From Kiritimatiellia bacterium (lineage in GTDB: Bacteria; Verrucomicrobiota; Kiritimatiellia; CAIVKH01), in NCBI GenBank assembly GCA_027493775.1, contig JAOSKE010000001.1:1072917-1136916 (forward strand): 64,000 nt of DNA, read 5' to 3'. Below are positions 26,401-33,794 of this stretch, piece by piece. Position 1 is the first letter of the stretch, and every line of letters starts with the position of its first letter. Both the position numbers and the translations under genes were made by a program. The notes below the pieces were generated by a model, which saw only the letters and a list, made by a program, of their open reading frames with translations, ran no database searches and was not told where the DNA came from.

Positions 26401-28659
26401 GGAAATCAGGCACCGGGACTTCTTGTCGACTTACTTGCGCAGGAAAGTGCTGCCGCGATTCTGGGCACGGTAACAGCGGACAACAATTTTGGACCCGGCG
26501 TTATCCTAACGGCACAGAGCGCCAGCGATGAAGCCGCGGTCATCGCGGGGAGCCTGCAAGCGACCAACAATATGGGCGGTGGCGCCAGCTTTGTGATGCA
26601 AGGCGCGCTCGGTTCGACCGCCATGCTGGGCACAGACTTCCTCGCCCTCGGGGACGACTTCGCCGGAGGGCCCGTGAACACGAGCGATAACACAGGCAAC
26701 GGCCTCTCGATCAACGCCACATCCAGCAGTGGCGCCGTGTCCGTACTTGTGGGCGAATTGACGGCCAGTCGCAACACGGGCAACGGTGCAACAACATTTT
26801 TCGCTGCGCAAGACGACGCGACCGTCATGCTGGGCCTTGACCCAAGCGGCGGAATGCCGCTCATCTTGGACGTGGAGGCGAACGACAACGGCGGCGGCGG
26901 AATCATGCTGTCCGGGTCGTCGCAAGCGGGCGATGTGCTGGGACTTGTCCTCGGCGGTGAGGCGAGTGGCAATGCCTCGTTGGGGCTATTCATGAGCGGA
27001 ACGGCAAACCAAGGGGATGCCGTCTTGATGGTGGGGACCGGTTCCTCGAACGGAACGTTCTCCGCTCAAGGCAACGGTGCTGGTGGCATGATCGCGATAC
27101 TCAACGCCACAAATGGATCTGCGTCCGCGCAGCTTATTGCCGGAAACCTCAGCAACAATGGCGGCAACGGCGGACAATTCGTCGCCATCGCAAAGGACGG
27201 GGCAAGCGTAGTCTTCGGAGACTCCTACTACATGGGGGGTGACGCGCCCACGACAGTGATCGCAACGAACAACGCGGGCATCGGGCTCTACGTGATGGCG
27301 AACAGTCAGAATGGAACCGCACTGCTACTCACAGAGGCACTGCAGATCTCCGACAACCTCGGAGGCGGACTCCTTGCAACCGTGATCGGGCAAGACGACG
27401 TCGTCGTCGCCTTGGGCTTGGATCCGTCCCCTGGCGGAGGAGTCACTGCCGCACCGGTTGAGCTGAACCGCAACGGGGGAATTGGCGCATCAATCACCGC
27501 AATATCATCAGAGGGAGCGTCTTCGGTGCTCATCCCACAGTTTGAAGCAAATGAAAACGTCTCTCATGGATTGACGTTCCTCATTTCGGCCCAAGAGGAC
27601 GCCACGCTGGAACTCGGCGGTTCTGCAGGGCTGCAATTCACCAACATCATCGCAGGCAGCGGCGTCGCAAACGCAAACCAAGATTCAGGAATCATGGCCA
27701 CGCTGACGTCCACAAGCAACTCGGCGACCGTCGCGCTTGGCACAATTGAGGCGAGCGGAAATACCTTGATGGGCTTGGAGTTGACAACCACCGCAATCGA
27801 AGGCGAGGCGAGCATTTTGAGCGGAACCATCGCCAGCGATCCACTCGCCTCCATAACCGCAAACACAAACGGCACCTCTGGCGTGGCACTTTCCCTCGCT
27901 GGCGAGTTAACCACCGCTGCAATCGAAAACCTGCAAGCAAACAACAACGGCGAATTCGGTGTGGCTGCGCAACTGAACGCCACCACGGAGGCGCACGTCA
28001 TGCTGGGTCTTGGCTCCAGCCTCACCAATGTGTTCCCCGGCGTCCTGCAGGCCAACGGAAATGCCACGAACGGCGTCTTCATTGCTGCCAACGCCCCCGT
28101 CGGCCTGAGCAGCGTTCGAGTGGGATCCTTCCAAGCGAATGCGAACGGAGGCAACGGCGTTTCCATTCTCAGCTTCGCCAGCGACTTCTCCCTCGCACTC
28201 GGGCGCGGCATTGCGCCGGACGCTGTGAGCGCGACGGGGGAAGCGTCGGGCAATCAGCAAAATGGCGTCAGCATACTCGCCCTCGCGACCAACAACTTCA
28301 CCGCAACCATCGCCGATGTCACCGCGTCCACAAATGCGGGCAACGGCATGAGCATGGACATTCTCGGGAACAATATGAGTGCGCACGGGGAAGGCAACCA
28401 GTTCCGCCAAAACAGCGGCGACGGCCTTTACATTACGGCGCTGGCTTTCGCTCCGATGGTCTTTGACTTCGGCGGCATCGCCAGCCCGGGTCAAAACTCA
28501 TTCACCGGCAACGGCGGCTACGGGCTCAACGGCTTTGGGGTCTTCACGCTGGTTTCCGCCGAGCAGAACTGGTGGGGCAGTGCATCGCCCGTTCTAGGCG
28601 TGGACTACAGCGTCAACGTGAATGCGGGGTCGCCGCTCGCGGCGGATCCGAATCCGTAA
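23443..28659 (+). CDS. Giant inverse autotransporter (intimin/invasin-type barrel) with beta-helix passenger
   Basis: 1,738 residues from ATG 23443, with GAGGAGG upstream. Signal peptide at about residues 1-26. An inverse-autotransporter beta-barrel lies at about residues 45-305 (GRLTLGGRVGESVAEGYLDVLQPL, GARSLLPGLHAIAGINVFYDARR, typical of the LPXTA/intimin-like family). A linker follows. From about 385 to the end are parallel beta-helix repeats rich in NNxGxG (recurring 'ANNNxGPGL/GNGGxGxxI' motifs, about 25 copies). The barrel would insert in the outer membrane and expose the helix outside. A surface adhesin or polysaccharide-binding role is inferred. It lies in a unit without internal attC sites, so it may not be a normal cassette. 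Confidence 0.85.
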   Translation: MKRLLMTYVSGCVALFFTLSLPSSAQTHDIESPPTDRQLQTEEARAHTAGRLTLGGRVGESVAEGYLDVLQPLIGWGDGIVFFNPKLSGSDDDEQELSLGIGARSLLPGLHAIAGINVFYDARRTAHDHTFDQIGVGAELLTTWVDARANYYWPDNKHERIDRTSDTTVSQSQSYSLSDIYARRHQFLQNESVVTRTTRTTHYFDRFEEALEGYDAEVGLRLPYLPEWLETRVFAGYYSFEGDYTADINGFRGRLEIRALPALTIDAELYENDKLTGSDYFFGARANLPFDAFELAHGRNPFAGTSDQLKAARRTLRDRLLEMVIRDPHIRLNESGYIEDVPAREVKSDTDTRTKKLLVMDDVSFVNDRNTGMENGTAEHPWSTVQEGVDGSFGQRNVYVWQGAAPYRENVVIAANDVKLRGEGEPIYGYGGRTYGGTRYPLLDGNVGGVNGPSVRVKSNRVLIQGFEIARTPGGADPLFWDDLGFGLPLAQIGILAENAGQLLIRNNRINNQNLGVASLYDPSFPGAPTDLLLHISENNFRDLQTGVWLQGAGSGGRFSATINNNEIGLGTTFGLSANIRADDVSLDILDNRFLHPNTLLTLFFPAIVNSLSTRLIGNTFTQGGDVTLAAPLIAGDAFVDVSDNTFAAGYSYVNVIFSSVGGESVARMNRNVMDTGFLQTAVYDTGGGSTMEAIGNTLRNAPTTGITLTGGNSGGPLTVTANDNTIINAAGIGISVAQLGVASNNLLVSLRGNTVENAAGHGIIAMFGSVEGDATWVIENNTLVNNGGAGLVALTGVTMGDLTVNADANQATGNGGPGFQIDAPLVGGDASIAIRNSQFDGNGGHGLSVNVSAIGTLDLLIDPTTANNNAGPGMAITTLSGGSTLLTMEDVTASGNGGPGMIISAVSTQASVQAGFMNVAANSNASPGMIVSLNAVEDIFVAGAGGMGFVPNGIQANNNLGPGLILNAMSSSGSVAFIASSLEANGNQAPGLLVDLLAQESAAAILGTVTADNNFGPGVILTAQSASDEAAVIAGSLQATNNMGGGASFVMQGALGSTAMLGTDFLALGDDFAGGPVNTSDNTGNGLSINATSSSGAVSVLVGELTASRNTGNGATTFFAAQDDATVMLGLDPSGGMPLILDVEANDNGGGGIMLSGSSQAGDVLGLVLGGEASGNASLGLFMSGTANQGDAVLMVGTGSSNGTFSAQGNGAGGMIAILNATNGSASAQLIAGNLSNNGGNGGQFVAIAKDGASVVFGDSYYMGGDAPTTVIATNNAGIGLYVMANSQNGTALLLTEALQISDNLGGGLLATVIGQDDVVVALGLDPSPGGGVTAAPVELNRNGGIGASITAISSEGASSVLIPQFEANENVSHGLTFLISAQEDATLELGGSAGLQFTNIIAGSGVANANQDSGIMATLTSTSNSATVALGTIEASGNTLMGLELTTTAIEGEASILSGTIASDPLASITANTNGTSGVALSLAGELTTAAIENLQANNNGEFGVAAQLNATTEAHVMLGLGSSLTNVFPGVLQANGNATNGVFIAANAPVGLSSVRVGSFQANANGGNGVSILSFASDFSLALGRGIAPDAVSATGEASGNQQNGVSILALATNNFTATIADVTASTNAGNGMSMDILGNNMSAHGEGNQFRQNSGDGLYITALAFAPMVFDFGGIASPGQNSFTGNGGYGLNGFGVFTLVSAEQNWWGSASPVLGVDYSVNVNAGSPLAADPNP

Positions 28660-28695
28660 GACGAATCGGTATCCGTAATCCTCGTGTGCGACACC

Positions 28696-28717
28696 GCCCG
28701 AGACAGTCTGTCTGGGC
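28696..28717 (+). terminator. Possible terminator hairpin after autotransporter
   Basis: GCCCGAGACA (28696-28705) pairs with TGTCTGGGC (28709-28717), with one bulged G and a 3-base loop, 36 bp after the stop. The downstream T content (CAGTTTGTC) is modest. Confidence 0.4.
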
Positions 28718-28804
28718 CACAGTTTGTCTATGCGCAGGTCAAGACATTGTACAATTTGACGAGCATTCCGGCACAGGCTTCTACAGATTCTCTGAGCCGG
28801 TTCA

Positions 28805-28934
28805 GAGAACGAAATCAACAACGAGCAGGTGACGCGAAAGTCCACGGCATTCCGGAAATTCGACTTGGATAATCTATCCGAAAAATCCACAATCATACCG
28901 TGGGCTTGGTTGAGAACAGACAAAACCCAATTCC
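28805..28934 (+). repeat. Non-coding cassette repeat, copy R3
   Basis: Contains GAGAACGAAATCAACAACGA, GCGAAAGTCCAC, GAAATTCGACTTGGATAATC, GTGGGCTTGGTTGAGAACAG and CAAAACCCAATTCCGA, directly before an attC. It is the best match to R1. The gap from 28660 to 28804 otherwise holds only the hairpin at 28696. Confidence 0.65.
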
Positions 28935-29001
28935 GAGCAACGCCCTCCACCGTACCGCTGGTCGCCCTCGCGCCCAGCCGCGGGTGAGGCGGACGTTGAG
29001 G
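28935..29001 (+). repeat. attC recombination site
   Basis: R'' GAGCAAC (28935-28941) and R' GTTGAGG (28995-29001). Arms AACGCCCTCCACCG and CGGGTGAGGCGGACGTT. Confidence 0.75.
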
Positions 29002-29006
29002 GCTAG

Positions 29007-30098
29007 ATGAACAAACGCGTAACAGCATCAATCCTGCTCTTGAGCGCCATCATTTTCGGGTGCGGGAATGCTGGTACCCCCCTGATGTGGGCATCTATAA
29101 TTCACCTATTCATCGGAAACGCACTTATCGGGATTCTTGAGGGATTACTGATAGCGCAAGTGTTTAAGCTCCACCGAGGCAAGTCTATTGGAGTGCTTGT
29201 TGTAGCGAATTATATCTCCACATGGGCTGGCGGCATAACGCTCACGTTTTTTTCGAGCAGATTATCCATCGACCTCTATTCAGGCCGCTGGTTCATTCCT
29301 TTAGCCGCACTGCTGTTCCTTGCTCTAACTATACTTCTCGAATGGCCACTGATCACCCTGCTCTTTAAAGGTCATGCCCGTAACTGGAGACAAGGGTTTA
29401 AGGCTTCAATAATAGCACAATGCGCCTCGTACCTTTTGATTGCTGGCTGGTATTTACTTGCCAGTGGATTTGACCTCTACACCACAGCAAAGGTGACGTC
29501 GGCAAAGTCATTTATCGTCAATTCAAATGCCATTGTTTATTTCATTGGCCAAGATGGACAGGCCTACAAACAGGGCCTTAAAAACAATCATCCCGCACTA
29601 CTCGAAAGAATTAATTCAACAAACAAAAATGACCGACTGGCGCTTATCCCATCATCTGAACAAGGTTACTTAGATTTAGTCGCGAGACTTGAAACAGGTC
29701 ATCGTTCATCAATAACAAATCTACTCCTCCGAGCGATAACAACGAATGCTGCTGTGGGCGGAGGGGGCTGGACAAAACCTATAAATGACTATACGGATGG
29801 AAACTGGGGCAACTTTGGCAGTGCAGCAGACTTGCGGACTTCAACTGATCGCGAATGGGAGGTACGCACCGGGTTTTGGGCGATTGAAGGAATTAATCTC
29901 AAAAACACCAATACCGGGAAACGCATTCATCTCTCTGTTGAAACTCCGTTTTTGCAATGGTATGCGAGAAATGCGACCGTCCTTCCGGGTGACGAGGTGG
30001 TATTTCAGTTAGGCCAGCAAATATGTTTATTTAACCGGGAAAAACGGCTTATTGTCAAATTGGCTTCCGGACGAGGTCCTGTTGTAATCATCGAATGA
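29007..30098 (+). CDS. Polytopic membrane protein with soluble C-terminal domain, unknown function
   Basis: 363 residues from ATG 29007, 5 bp after the attC. Five to six hydrophobic segments lie in the first 160 residues (for example LIGILEGLLIAQVF, FIPLAALLFLALTILLEW). A soluble region of about 200 residues follows, with Gly-rich and beta-type stretches (GDEVVFQLGQQICLFNREKRLIVK). The early part slightly recalls energy-coupling or CbiM-like membrane proteins, but I cannot assign a family. A+T-rich relative to its neighbours. Confidence 0.65.
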   Translation: MNKRVTASILLLSAIIFGCGNAGTPLMWASIIHLFIGNALIGILEGLLIAQVFKLHRGKSIGVLVVANYISTWAGGITLTFFSSRLSIDLYSGRWFIPLAALLFLALTILLEWPLITLLFKGHARNWRQGFKASIIAQCASYLLIAGWYLLASGFDLYTTAKVTSAKSFIVNSNAIVYFIGQDGQAYKQGLKNNHPALLERINSTNKNDRLALIPSSEQGYLDLVARLETGHRSSITNLLLRAITTNAAVGGGGWTKPINDYTDGNWGNFGSAADLRTSTDREWEVRTGFWAIEGINLKNTNTGKRIHLSVETPFLQWYARNATVLPGDEVVFQLGQQICLFNREKRLIVKLASGRGPVVIIE

Positions 30099-30185
30099 AC
30101 AAAGCGAATCGCCGAACATGCGTCTCTGGCAGAATACGGCGAAATGCACGGCGCGGCTGGTTGAAAACGGACGAAACCCCATTCC
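30099..30185 (+). repeat. Non-coding cassette repeat, copy R4 (partial)
   Basis: Only the right half is well kept: GGCTGGTTGAAAACGGACGA, then AAACCCCATTCCGAACAACG into the attC. It begins with GAACAAAGCG like the others. Confidence 0.5.
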
Positions 30186-30229
30186 GAACAACGCTATCCA
30201 CCGTACGGCTGGTGAGACGAGCGTTGGGG
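30186..30229 (+). repeat. Short attC recombination site
   Basis: R'' GAACAAC (30186-30192) and R' GTTGGGG (30223-30229). Arms AACGCTATCCACC and GGTGAGACGAGCGTT with a very short centre. Confidence 0.65.
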
Positions 30230-30336
30230 CAGGGATGAAAGGGAAACGGCGTACTGTCATTTCGGCAACATATAAAGTACAGTACGCGTAACAAACCCGA
30301 GGCCCCGGCTGCAAGGCGAGGAGTGGGCAGGGAGGG

Positions 30337-31197
30337 GTGAAGCGAAGGGACGGAAGAATGGATGCATACAAGGATTTTACAGCAAGGTTGAAACTGCTCG
30401 CGAGCAAGCACCCGGAGTTGATCACGATGACTCTCAGCAACATCTTCACGATGAGGCTAATCGGGAACAAGACTCACGGCGATCTCGCCGAGATAGCCGT
30501 CGCGGAGTTCATCAACCAGTACATGTATGATTTCCGATCCATCCATGTCGGCAAGGACTTGTATCGTGCCAAGTCGCACGAGGAGGACATCAAGATCATC
30601 AACGAGATTACCAAGTCCGAGTTCCCTGTAAGTTTGAAAGCCTATGGTGACGGCCCACTTCAACTTTCTACAGACAAGGACTTCCAGATGTTCCCCCGGC
30701 TCGCACGGGAAAAAGGCGAGATCACCGGCAAAGCGAATATCCGCTCTATCTTCACTGATCCTGCTTTTGCCATGTTCAGGCAGATCAATGTCCTTCCGCT
30801 GATCTATGACGAGAAGAAGCAACGATGTAACATTCTCGTCTTTGACTACGAGAAGGCGCAGACTCAAACGGCGCGGATTATCCGGGAAGATGCAGGACGC
30901 GGACGAAAGCACCCGGTCTTCCGGTTCTACGACGAGGCAGGAGACTACGTTTGCGAAGTGAGGTACGGCGATGCCGCTGCGAATGCTCTCCAACGCGGGC
31001 TGTGGACGCATACCAAGAATGGCCTGAAGTATTTTGACAGCGTCACGAACGGATGGATCGACTATTCGCACAACCATGTGTTAGTGCAATTGTTTTCGCA
31101 TGCCCTCGTCTCCTCAAGTGCCAGCCACGAAATGGCACTGGACAAGATCAAGAAAGACATCATTCGCCTGAAACAGAAGACCGGACTTCGCAAATGA
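30337..31197 (+). CDS. Probable type II restriction endonuclease
   Basis: 286 residues from GTG 30337; ATG 30358 (MDAYKDF) is an equally likely start. The family is not certain from sequence alone. The call rests on its tight pairing with a DNA adenine methyltransferase (ATGA overlap), the lack of membrane segments, and a layout typical of type II enzymes: an acidic helical N-terminal half, then EFPVSLKAYGDGPLQLSTDKD. That Lys, with the nearby acidic residues, could be part of a PD-(D/E)xK-like centre. The gene follows a 100-bp leader after the attC. Confidence 0.65.
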   Translation: MKRRDGRMDAYKDFTARLKLLASKHPELITMTLSNIFTMRLIGNKTHGDLAEIAVAEFINQYMYDFRSIHVGKDLYRAKSHEEDIKIINEITKSEFPVSLKAYGDGPLQLSTDKDFQMFPRLAREKGEITGKANIRSIFTDPAFAMFRQINVLPLIYDEKKQRCNILVFDYEKAQTQTARIIREDAGRGRKHPVFRFYDEAGDYVCEVRYGDAAANALQRGLWTHTKNGLKYFDSVTNGWIDYSHNHVLVQLFSHALVSSSASHEMALDKIKKDIIRLKQKTGLRK

Positions 31198-32330
31198 TTC
31201 AGTCTCCGACACTGTTTTCCGACATCGTTGTTGATGCCCCTTCAACCGAGGGGATCAAATATGCTGGCTCAAAACTTAAACTTTTGCCGCATATTCTGGA
31301 ATTATCTAAGAAGGTTGATGCGCACACGATCCTCGATGGATTCTCGGGAACAACCCGTGTTTCACAAGCCTTGGCCAAAACGGGGTATCGCGTCATTGCC
31401 AACGACGTGTCGGTTTGGTCGGAGGTGTTCGGCACCTGTTACTTGAAGAATACGAAACAGCGGCAGGAGTATGAGGAATTGATCAGGCACTTAAACGCCG
31501 TGCCGCCAGTTGATGGCTGGTTCACAGAACACTATGGGGGGCTCCCCAACGAAGGATCTGCTGTTCAGGCAGACGGGCTAAAAAAGCCGTGGCAGGTTCA
31601 TAATACGCGCAAATTGGATGCCATACGAACAGAAATTGATCGGCTCTGCCTTTCTCCATTGGACAAGGCAGTTGCGTTGACAAGCCTCATCCTGGCTCTG
31701 GATTCGGTTGATAGTACGCTTGGCCACTATGTCGCGTACCTTCAAAACTGGTCGCCGCGTTCGTACAAAGAACTTACCCTTCGGGTGCCACAGGTGTTCG
31801 TCACCGAACAGTCCCACGAGGTTTTTCGAGGCGACATCTTCGATCTGGCCGGTAGTCGCCCCGTCGATCTCGCGTATTTCGATCCTCCGTACGGCTCAAA
31901 CAACGAAAAGATGCCGCCTTCCCGTGTCCGGTACGCATCCTACTACCACTTGTGGACAACGATTTGTCTGAACGACGTTCCATCGCTGTTTGGAAAGGCA
32001 CGCCGCCGCGCCGACACCTCAGACACTGTAGCCGGTTCTGTGTTCGAGGAGTTTCGACGCAGTGGGAGCGGCCATTTTCTGGCAGTCGAGGCGATTGACC
32101 GGTTATTACGAGAAACGCAAGCGAGGTGGATCATTCTTTCGTACAGTTCTGGCGGCAGGGCAACGGCTGGAGAATTAGGTGATGTGCTATCGGAAAACGG
32201 CACGATCCTTGACGCCGTGAAAATCGACTACAAGAGGAATGTGATGGCCGAGATGAAGTGGACCAATGAATGGTTGCGCGACACCGACGACCCGAATCGT
32301 GAGTTCCTCTTCCTGATCGAGAAAACATGA
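31194..32330 (+). CDS. DNA N6-adenine methyltransferase (D12 class)
   Basis: 378 residues; ATG 31194 overlaps the endonuclease stop. Motif I-like KYAGSKLKLLPHI and LDGFSGTTRVSQAL bind AdoMet, and the catalytic DPPY box is in LAYFDPPYGSNN. It lacks a fused specificity domain, as expected for a stand-alone type II modification enzyme. It should methylate adenine in the site cut by the partner enzyme; the recognition site cannot be read from the sequence. The stop is 4 bp before the attC, so the pair forms a compact 2.1-kb cassette. Confidence 0.85.
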   Translation: MIQSPTLFSDIVVDAPSTEGIKYAGSKLKLLPHILELSKKVDAHTILDGFSGTTRVSQALAKTGYRVIANDVSVWSEVFGTCYLKNTKQRQEYEELIRHLNAVPPVDGWFTEHYGGLPNEGSAVQADGLKKPWQVHNTRKLDAIRTEIDRLCLSPLDKAVALTSLILALDSVDSTLGHYVAYLQNWSPRSYKELTLRVPQVFVTEQSHEVFRGDIFDLAGSRPVDLAYFDPPYGSNNEKMPPSRVRYASYYHLWTTICLNDVPSLFGKARRRADTSDTVAGSVFEEFRRSGSGHFLAVEAIDRLLRETQARWIILSYSSGGRATAGELGDVLSENGTILDAVKIDYKRNVMAEMKWTNEWLRDTDDPNREFLFLIEKT

Positions 32331-32334
32331 AAAG

Positions 32335-32394
32335 CCCCAACCGTCCGCTGCGGGGCATCTCGCTTCGCGCCGCCCCAGCGCGGTGACGTTGTGC
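32335..32394 (+). repeat. attC recombination site
   Basis: R'' CCCCAAC (32335-32341) and R' GTTGTGC (32388-32394). Arms AACCGTCCGCTGCGGGGC and GCCCCAGCGCGGTGACGTT. Confidence 0.8.
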
Positions 32395-32421
32395 AATAAA
32401 ATAGTGCGGAATAAGGCTATC

Positions 32422-32778
32422 ATGGATATTGCGAGGATCGGCATATTTACGGGGCTGCTTTTCCTGGTCATCACGTCTTGGCGAAGAGCAGGGAAACGCA
32501 CTGCGTTAGAGAAGGCACAAGAAGCTGCATGGTGCATTGGGATACTTCTTGCATTGGATGCATTCATTCCCGTGCATTATTTCGGATCTGATGGGCGAAT
32601 CGGGTACTTTACTGCAATAGAGAATTTAGCGGGGTTCTCACACCCAACAAAGTGGATTAGGTCAACAGAGATGGTTTTGGCAATTATGTTATTGGGAGCG
32701 GCAGTCTATTCGTCCGTAAAGAATCGAAATATAAAAAGGGATCCCGAACCTGCGTCCCCGAGAAAAGACGTCTCGTAA
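32422..32778 (+). CDS. Small membrane protein, unknown function
   Basis: 118 residues from ATG 32422 (an upstream GTG inside the attC is less likely). Three hydrophobic segments at about residues 5-20, 36-53 and 83-100, then a basic tail. No family is recognised. Its tail runs into the degenerate attC. Confidence 0.55.
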   Translation: MDIARIGIFTGLLFLVITSWRRAGKRTALEKAQEAAWCIGILLALDAFIPVHYFGSDGRIGYFTAIENLAGFSHPTKWIRSTEMVLAIMLLGAAVYSSVKNRNIKRDPEPASPRKDVS

Positions 32779-32809
32779 GCACTCCGCCACTGCAGCCTGT
32801 CGCTAGAAC
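32743..32809 (+). repeat. Degenerate attC site
   Basis: R'' CCCGAAC (32743-32749). The R' position reads GCTAGAA (32802-32808), with C for the first T. Arm pairing is poor. It is placed by spacing between two cassette genes. Confidence 0.35.
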
Positions 32810-32812
32810 AAA

Positions 32813-33295
32813 GTGAATGACCAGAAACAACGGAAGCGGAACTTATTCGGTGCCGTGGCGTTTGCGACAGTTGTGCTTGGCGCAGTTCATATGCTCACTT
32901 TCGTATGGCTTACCGCTCTCGTTTATCGAGACAACATCCGAGGATACGTCCCTGCGGGTATAACGGGTGTCACGGTTCTTGGAGTAGCGACGCTGGCCCT
33001 CGTTGTGTATCTCGCCATCGTGTGGCGTAAACAGGGCAAGCCTATCGACTTTATCCCCGTAGGATGCCTAGGTGCCATACTAGGCGTTCTTGCCGCATCG
33101 CTTTACTGTCGATTGTTAATCAAGATGCTTGGCTACACCCTGCAAAAGGATGTCGGCATTAGCGCGATCGGAGCAATCCTGTTCATTGTGATCGCTGTTA
33201 TGATTCAGATAAGAATACGGAGACAAGGAAAAAGCCAAGTAGCAGGTAGAGCACACGTCTCGACTGCGGTTGATAACCCACCCGCCCACCAATGA
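32813..33295 (+). CDS. Four-helix membrane protein, unknown function
   Basis: 160 residues from GTG 32813, which is the only start in frame near the cassette beginning. Hydrophobic segments at about residues 12-34, 43-66, 77-98 and 116-136. The tail (AGRAHVSTAVDNPPAHQ) is nearly the same as that of the STN-like protein ending at 17503, because both are encoded by homologous attC DNA. The function is unknown. Confidence 0.6.
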   Translation: MNDQKQRKRNLFGAVAFATVVLGAVHMLTFVWLTALVYRDNIRGYVPAGITGVTVLGVATLALVVYLAIVWRKQGKPIDFIPVGCLGAILGVLAASLYCRLLIKMLGYTLQKDVGISAIGAILFIVIAVMIQIRIRRQGKSQVAGRAHVSTAVDNPPAHQ

Positions 33296-33303
33296 AGTTC
33301 GGA
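33231..33303 (+). repeat. Degenerate attC site
   Basis: R' GTTCGGA at 33297-33303 is good. The left side (AGTAGCAGGTAGAGCACACG) matches the site at 17441 but has lost the AAC of R''. Confidence 0.4.
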
Positions 33304-33431
33304 GAACAAAGACACGCACGGAGAAATCACGCCGACAACTGCGAAAACTCGAATATTCGACTTGGACAAGCCGCCCAGACAATCAAAAATCAGTCTGTGG
33401 GCTTGGTTGAGAATAGATGAAACGTAATTCT
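33304..33431 (+). repeat. Non-coding cassette repeat, copy R5
   Basis: GAACAAAGACACGCACGG, then ATATTCGACTTGGACAAGCC, TCAGTCTGTGGGCTTGGTTG and AAACGTAATTCTGAACAACG. It stands alone between two attC sites, like R1. The frame that is open in other copies has a stop here. Confidence 0.6.
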
Positions 33432-33498
33432 GAACAACGGCCTCCACGGTTCAGTTTTTCACCCTCCGACCAGCCGCCGGTAAGGCGGACGGTTGGTT
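33432..33498 (+). repeat. attC recombination site
   Basis: R'' GAACAAC (33432-33438) and R' GTTGGTT (33492-33498), with an extra G before the box. Arms AACGGCCTCCACGG and CCGGTAAGGCGGACGGTT. Confidence 0.6.
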
Positions 33499-33520
33499 TA
33501 CCGAAACTCAAGTATCGCTA

Positions 33521-33548
33521 TTGACAACCATAATGGTTGTATTATGGT
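33521..33548 (+). promoter_or_regulatory. vapBC promoter with operator palindrome
   Basis: TTGACA (33521-33526) and TATGGT (33543-33548), 16 bp apart. Between and overlapping them is the perfect 17-bp palindrome ACAACCATAATGGTTGT (33524-33540). Binding of a VapB-type antitoxin there would block the promoter. Confidence 0.6.
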
Positions 33549-33554
33549 TTATTT

Positions 33555-33794
33555 ATGCCAAGCATTACCCTAAAAGATATCCCTCAGGCCGTGCACACGG
33601 CGCTGAAACAGCGGGCAAGGCAACACGGTAGAAGCCTAAACAAAGAAGCGCTGGCCAGCCTTGAAGCGGCTGTTTTTCCCACAAAAGTGGATGTTGATGA
33701 CCTTCTCCAAGAAATACAACGCCATCGAGCCTCTCTTCCCGGAAAGCTCACAGATCGTCTGCTCCGCGACGCCACGCAAGTAGATCGTCCATGA
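33555..33794 (+). CDS. vapB: VapB-type antitoxin (FitA-like ribbon-helix-helix)
   Basis: 79 residues from ATG 33555. N-terminal MPSITLKDIPQAVHTALKQRARQHGRSLNKEALASLE is a FitA/VapB-type ribbon-helix-helix DNA-binding domain. The C-terminal half would wrap the toxin. Its ATGA overlap with vapC and the palindrome upstream support an autoregulated pair. Confidence 0.85.
   Translation: MPSITLKDIPQAVHTALKQRARQHGRSLNKEALASLEAAVFPTKVDVDDLLQEIQRHRASLPGKLTDRLLRDATQVDRP

Noticed and set aside
24600-28659. Repeats in the autotransporter gene as a CRISPR array
   Set aside because: They are imperfect coding repeats of a beta-helix in one long frame, without constant repeat and spacer lengths.
17512-33431. 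Reading the recurring cassette repeat as a protein (GLVENGxNPIPxNAxHRT-like in some copies)
   Set aside because: The frame has a stop in the copy at 33304 and shifts elsewhere, and start codons are not shared.
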